This document shows positions 5,746-6,036 of a stretch of 6,036 nucleotides of DNA, one piece after another. The translations under genes and the position numbers were made by a program. Numbering within the stretch: the stretch's first letter is position 1; each line of letters starts with the position of its first letter. Origin of the DNA: a bacterium. Its GTDB lineage: Bacteria; Armatimonadota; Fimbriimonadia; Fimbriimonadales; GBS-DC. The DNA lies in the NCBI GenBank assembly GCA_029335935.2, contig JARJMV020000058.1:1-6036 (forward strand). The letters are read 5' to 3'. Below the pieces are notes generated by a model. That model saw only the letters and a program-made list of their open reading frames with translations. It did no database searches and was not told the DNA's origin.

Positions 5746-6036
5746 ATGAAGCCGCTGATTATACCAGTAGAGGCGTTTATGAAGCCATTCTTGCTGGAGT
5801 GGTTGGAGATGTTGATAGATAATTCTCCACAGCATCCAATTTTACGCCGAATTCGCAGCAAAAAGTCACTTGGTGAGAATGAGCAGGACAGGTTCCTTTG
5901 TCAGATGCTTGAATGTAAGCGCGAGTATCTATTTGATTTTTTCCGAACAACCGACTTGCAGGAGTACATTTCTTTCATCTTAGGTGTTTCAATAGAAGAC
6001 ATCTCAGAAATTCGTATTGAGAGCAATGTTTACACC
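5746..6036 (+). CDS. Partial open frame of unknown function, 3' end outside window
   Basis: The frame is open from ATG 5746 to the last base, giving 97 codons with no stop. It starts MKPLIIPVEAFMKPFLLEWL and continues with alternating hydrophobic and charged residues that look helical; the visible end is IRIESNVYT. I recognise no domain: there is no RAMP loop, HD motif, GGDD, CARF-type Rossmann glycine pattern or signal peptide in the visible part. Base composition is about 41% GC over 5761-6036, clearly below the roughly 60-70% of most of the operon, with many A/T-ending codons. The strong Shine-Dalgarno site and 28-base gap suggest cotranscription, while the composition suggests separate, perhaps recent, acquisition. 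It could be an accessory or ancillary effector of the type III system or simply the first gene of a neighbouring island. Confidence 0.65.
   Translation, partial: MKPLIIPVEAFMKPFLLEWLEMLIDNSPQHPILRRIRSKKSLGENEQDRFLCQMLECKREYLFDFFRTTDLQEYISFILGVSIEDISEIRIESNVYT

Noticed and set aside
1..6036. CRISPR repeats, tRNA or rRNA genes, insertion-sequence ends or a strong terminator hairpin
   Set aside because: Reading both strands showed no regularly spaced direct repeats, cloverleaf pattern, terminal inverted repeats or hairpin followed by a T run. Gene-free gaps are at most 28 bases.

Overview
The window holds most of a type III CRISPR-Cas effector operon, best matched to subtype III-D. All genes lie on the + strand with little or no space between them. 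The host looks like a moderately GC-rich bacterium: three hand-counted 60-base lines in the operon gave about 60-70% GC, though one line near 4350 gave 50%. Codon choice is rich in GCG and CGC, and Shine-Dalgarno sites of the AAGGAGG type are strong and regular. I cannot name the phylum; a thermophilic or metagenome-derived lineage is only a guess.

Layout: 1-615 is a broken RAMP (Cas7-like) gene that enters from upstream and carries two in-frame stops. Then follow a csx10-like Cas5 subunit (602-1768), a small helical Cas11-like subunit (1774-2187), a 261-residue Cas7 (2184-2969), a 299-residue Cas7 with a Cys zinc motif (2972-3871), a csx19-like gene (3861-4385), a 333-residue Cas7 (4395-5396) and a 101-residue helical protein of unknown role (5412-5717). 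An AT-richer open frame of unknown function begins at 5746 and runs off the end.

Together these would build the crRNA-bound backbone of a target-RNA-cleaving complex: Csx10 near the crRNA 5' handle, several different Cas7 subunits along the guide, and Cas11 along the belly. The signature subunit Cas10, the crRNA processor Cas6, the adaptation genes cas1/cas2, and a repeat array are not in the window. Cas10 most likely lies upstream, or downstream beyond the end.

The points most worth attention are the first RAMP gene, which is broken exactly in its conserved glycine-rich loop; the unequal distribution of candidate catalytic aspartates and zinc cysteines among the Cas7 paralogues; the two separate small helical proteins; and the sharp drop in GC at the last gene.
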